Positions 61,580-64,000 of a stretch of 64,000 nucleotides of DNA are shown here, piece by piece. A program made the translations under genes and the position numbers. Numbering within the stretch: the stretch's first letter is position 1; each line of letters begins with the position of its first letter. Below the pieces are notes generated by a model. It worked only from the letters and a program-made list of their open reading frames with translations. It was not told the origin of the DNA and did not search any database. This DNA comes from an uncultured Muribaculaceae bacterium. Lineage in GTDB: Bacteria; Bacteroidota; Bacteroidia; Bacteroidales; Muribaculaceae. The stretch spans positions 24,411 through 88,410 of the forward strand of contig CAJUQP010000009.1 in assembly GCA_910588245.1 (NCBI GenBank). The letters run 5' to 3'.

Positions 61580-63892
61580 ATGGCAAAGAAACTTCAAATC
61601 AGAGATTTGACGCTGCGCGACGGCCAGCAGTCATTGTTTGCCACACGCCTGAAGCAGGAGAACGTCGACAAGCTTCTCCCGCTCTATCGCGAGGCAAGGT
61701 TTTACATAATGGAAGTTTGGGGAGGCGCTGTGCCCGACTCCGTGATGCGCTATCTCGGCGAAAGCCCCTGGGATCGCCTACGCTCATGCTCGAAAGAGAT
61801 GAAAGGCATCTCCCTCCTCTCTGCCCTCTCACGTGGCCGCAACCTTTTCGGCTACGTACCATACCCCGATTACGTGCTTGAAGGATTCTATAAGAAAGCG
61901 ATCGAAAACGGTCTGAACGTGATGCGTATCTTCGACGCACTCAACGACCTCGACAATATCAAGAGCTCCATCAAGATGATCAACGAGTTCAACGGACTCA
62001 ACGGCAACGAGGCTATTCCCGACACGGCCGTATGCTACACGATCGACCCCAAGGGCACCGCTGAAGACGAGAAGATCTTCACCGACGACTACTTCGTAAA
62101 CAAGGCCGTCGAGATGGAGAAACTCGGCGCCAAGATGGTGACCCTCAAGGACATGGCAGGCCTTGTGAATCCCTCACGCATATACACCCTCATGCCCAAG
62201 CTGAAAGCCGCGCTTAAAGTGCCCGTGGATTTCCACACACATTGCACCCCCGGCTACGGCCTTGCTTCGGTTCTGACAGCCATAATACAGGGCGTCGATA
62301 TCGTCGACACCAACATCTGGTGGTTTGGCGGTGGCTCGGCAGCTCCGGCCATCGAGCTCATCGACATCTTCTGCCGCAAACTCGGTGTGGAACTCGATGT
62401 CAACATGGAGGCCGTGGCCAAGATCCGCAAAGAGCTCAAGAACGCCCGCCTCGCCCTCGCAGCTTTCGACCTCAACAAAGAACGCTGGCAGCGCGACTTC
62501 GACGAGGCTTATGCAGAGATGCCTAAGGAGATCGACGCCGAGTTCGACCGTGCCATCGAGATGGCCAAGGCCGACAAGGAGGAGGAACTTCTCGACGCAT
62601 GCCACAAGATTGAGGCATATTTCGGATTCCCCAAGCCCAACGAGATCGTAAAGAACGCAGAGGTGCCCGGCGGAATGTATTCCAACATGGTGGCCAATCT
62701 CCGCGCCCTCAACGCCGAAGACGTGCTTGAGGAGGCTATGGGATTGATACCGAAGGTACGCCGCGACGCAGGTCTCGTGCCCCTTGTGACTCCTACCAGC
62801 CAGATCGTGGGCTCACAGGCTGTGTCGCTCGCCATGGACCGCCGCGCCGGCAAACCGGACTACTCCAACAAGAGCAACCAGTTCATATCTCTCGTGAAGG
62901 GTGAATACGGCAACACTCCTGTGCCCGTCGACGCGAAATTCCGCGAAATGATCACAGGCGACGCGCAAGAGAAACCCTACGACACCAACTCATATCAGAA
63001 TCCCGAGAATCCGGCTCTCGACCAGTTCGGAGGCGTGAAACTCGCTGCTAACGATGAGGAATATCTTCTCCTCCAGCTCCTTCCGGCCGTGGCGAAGACA
63101 TATCTCACCAACAAGCGCAAGGCTGAGTATGAGGCCACCCACGCGCCCGCAGCCGAAATAGGCAAGGCAAATGTGGCAAACGAGGCTGTAACGGGTCCCG
63201 TGTTCCGTGCCCCGATGGGTGGCACTGTCATGAGTGTCAAGGTGAAACCCGGCGATACTGTAAAGCCGGGCCAGACCGTGATCATTTATGAGGCCATGAA
63301 GATGGAGAACGATCTGGCAAGCGATATGGGAGGCGTTGTGAAGCAGGTGCTCGTGAAAGACGGCGACGTGATGGCTACCGACCAGCCGCTGATTGAGTTC
63401 CAGGCAGACGGTGCCGCAGCTGCTCCCGAAGCCGCTCCGGCTGCGGGGGGCGCTGTGATGGTCGCTCCTATGGGCGGCACGGTGATGAAACTTGTCGCCA
63501 AACCGGGTCAGACAGTCAAGAAGGGTGATACCGTCATTGTCTATGAGGCCATGAAGATGGAGAACAACCTCGGGGCAGATCGCGACGGAGTCATCGCCAA
63601 GTTCCTTGTCAAGGAAGGCGACGTGATGGGCACAAACGATCCCATTCTCCAGTATGTCGGAGGAGAAGCCGCTCCCGTTGCAAAATCTGCCGGAGCAAAA
63701 GGTGCCGGTGTTGAGTATAAGGTATCGCCCGTGAAAGGCTACGACTACATGAAGGCAGTGCATCCTCTCGAGGGTGGCACAGGCAAGGTCGGAGCATCAA
63801 AGACCACTGAGGAGATACATGTGGCAGCCGGTTCCACAGTGACAGTTGTCGGTCCTGACGGTAAGACCGTGAAAGTGATCTGCGACAAATAA
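61580..63892 (+). CDS. PycB/OadA-type carboxyltransferase with two tandem biotinyl domains
   Basis: 770-residue biotin-dependent carboxyltransferase, as in pyruvate carboxylase subunit B or the alpha subunit of oxaloacetate decarboxylase. HMGL-like barrel at about 5-270: LTLRDGQQSLFATR binds metal and substrate, VTLKDMAG has the carboxylatable lysine, DFHTHCTPGYG the metal ligands. The conserved PYC_OADA domain follows (about 290-490). Two biotinyl domains then stand in tandem: EAMKMEN occurs twice, with biotinyl lysines K574 and K659, 85 residues apart. Most relatives have one. An Ala/Pro-rich linker joins them, and a 75-residue tail of unclear nature follows (VKGYDYMKAVHPLEGG). It is transcribed alone. 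No biotin carboxylase or membrane subunit is in the window, so pyruvate carboxylation versus Na+-linked decarboxylation stays open. Confidence 0.88.
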   Translation: MAKKLQIRDLTLRDGQQSLFATRLKQENVDKLLPLYREARFYIMEVWGGAVPDSVMRYLGESPWDRLRSCSKEMKGISLLSALSRGRNLFGYVPYPDYVLEGFYKKAIENGLNVMRIFDALNDLDNIKSSIKMINEFNGLNGNEAIPDTAVCYTIDPKGTAEDEKIFTDDYFVNKAVEMEKLGAKMVTLKDMAGLVNPSRIYTLMPKLKAALKVPVDFHTHCTPGYGLASVLTAIIQGVDIVDTNIWWFGGGSAAPAIELIDIFCRKLGVELDVNMEAVAKIRKELKNARLALAAFDLNKERWQRDFDEAYAEMPKEIDAEFDRAIEMAKADKEEELLDACHKIEAYFGFPKPNEIVKNAEVPGGMYSNMVANLRALNAEDVLEEAMGLIPKVRRDAGLVPLVTPTSQIVGSQAVSLAMDRRAGKPDYSNKSNQFISLVKGEYGNTPVPVDAKFREMITGDAQEKPYDTNSYQNPENPALDQFGGVKLAANDEEYLLLQLLPAVAKTYLTNKRKAEYEATHAPAAEIGKANVANEAVTGPVFRAPMGGTVMSVKVKPGDTVKPGQTVIIYEAMKMENDLASDMGGVVKQVLVKDGDVMATDQPLIEFQADGAAAAPEAAPAAGGAVMVAPMGGTVMKLVAKPGQTVKKGDTVIVYEAMKMENNLGADRDGVIAKFLVKEGDVMGTNDPILQYVGGEAAPVAKSAGAKGAGVEYKVSPVKGYDYMKAVHPLEGGTGKVGASKTTEEIHVAAGSTVTVVGPDGKTVKVICDK

Positions 63893-63914
63893 TCATCAGC
63901 GACAACTACAATAA

Positions 63915-63951
63915 GAGGGTGTATCAAAATTCAGTTTTTGGTACGCCCTCC
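63915..63951 (+). terminator. Intrinsic terminator after the carboxyltransferase gene
   Basis: GAGGGTGTATCAAAA pairs with the segment ending GTACGCCCTC at 63951 (15-bp stem with two G-T pairs and a short loop), followed by CAATTTTTAA. It is 22 bp past the stop. Nothing further is recognisable up to base 64000. Confidence 0.75.
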
Positions 63952-64000
63952 AATTTTTAAGCCGCCTGAGAATCCGGTGAACTGGAAGCGACCGATTTCT

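Noticed and set aside
63915..64000. GAGGGTGTATCAAAA as the possible terminal repeat of an insertion sequence beginning at the window edge.
   Set aside because: It pairs with a complement 20 bp on and is followed by a T-run right after a stop codon, which a terminator explains fully.

Overview
The window is chromosomal DNA of a gut-type Bacteroidales bacterium. Three things point there: repeated SusC/SusD pairs, a hybrid two-component regulator that ends in an AraC domain, and promoters of the Bacteroidota type (TTG, about 19-21 bp, TAnnTTTG). The fairly high G+C would fit Muribaculaceae or a neighbouring family, but the sequence alone does not fix genus or species.

Region 1 (1-13.5 kb) is the edge of a polysaccharide utilization locus (PUL). 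A minus-strand operon reads GH127 beta-L-arabinofuranosidase, two paralogous secreted HELGH proteins (DUF6055-like) and a SusC receptor interrupted by one in-frame TGA. Diverging from it are a GH97 glycosidase and a second GH127. GH127, GH97 and candidate surface metallopeptidases together suggest a plant arabino-glycoprotein (extensin-like) target; this is inference.

Region 2 (13.6-18.3 kb) holds a three-gene module that looks like a toxin-antitoxin-chaperone (TAC) system (HigB-like toxin, HigA-like antitoxin, SecB-like chaperone) with a 17+17 bp palindrome at its 5' end. A small lipoprotein, luxS, a Bcr/CflA-type exporter and a Nudix hydrolase follow.

Region 3 (18.4-21.6 kb) is a plus-strand operon for the lower hexuronate pathway: KDG kinase, KDPG aldolase and mannonate dehydratase. 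It takes mannonate (from glucuronate) to pyruvate and glyceraldehyde 3-phosphate.

Region 4 (21.8-57.7 kb) is a large xylan PUL. Its core, xusA-xusB-xusC-xusD-xusE-GH10 xylanase, follows the known XUS order of gut Bacteroidota. Around it are a double-GH43 protein, five further GH43 proteins, a GH43-CBM6-GH8 fusion, a GH3, a CE1 esterase and the hybrid two-component sensor/regulator (HTCS). The three main minus-strand transcription units (xus, the GH43 at 41.8 kb, the esterase-led operon at 53.4 kb) share one promoter design. Each has four direct half-sites resembling GTNNCAT, spaced 20-21 bp, the nearest starting exactly 32 bp from the TAnnTTTG element. This is the best candidate for the HTCS binding site and the most interesting signal here.

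Region 5 (57.7-64 kb) is housekeeping: a DUF3108 protein, glycerate kinase, a YfcE-type phosphoesterase, an EamA transporter and a PycB/OadA-type carboxyltransferase with two biotinyl domains in tandem. Several gaps carry arrays of degenerate 7-bp repeats in three sequence flavours. No rRNA, tRNA, CRISPR array, insertion sequence or prophage was recognised.
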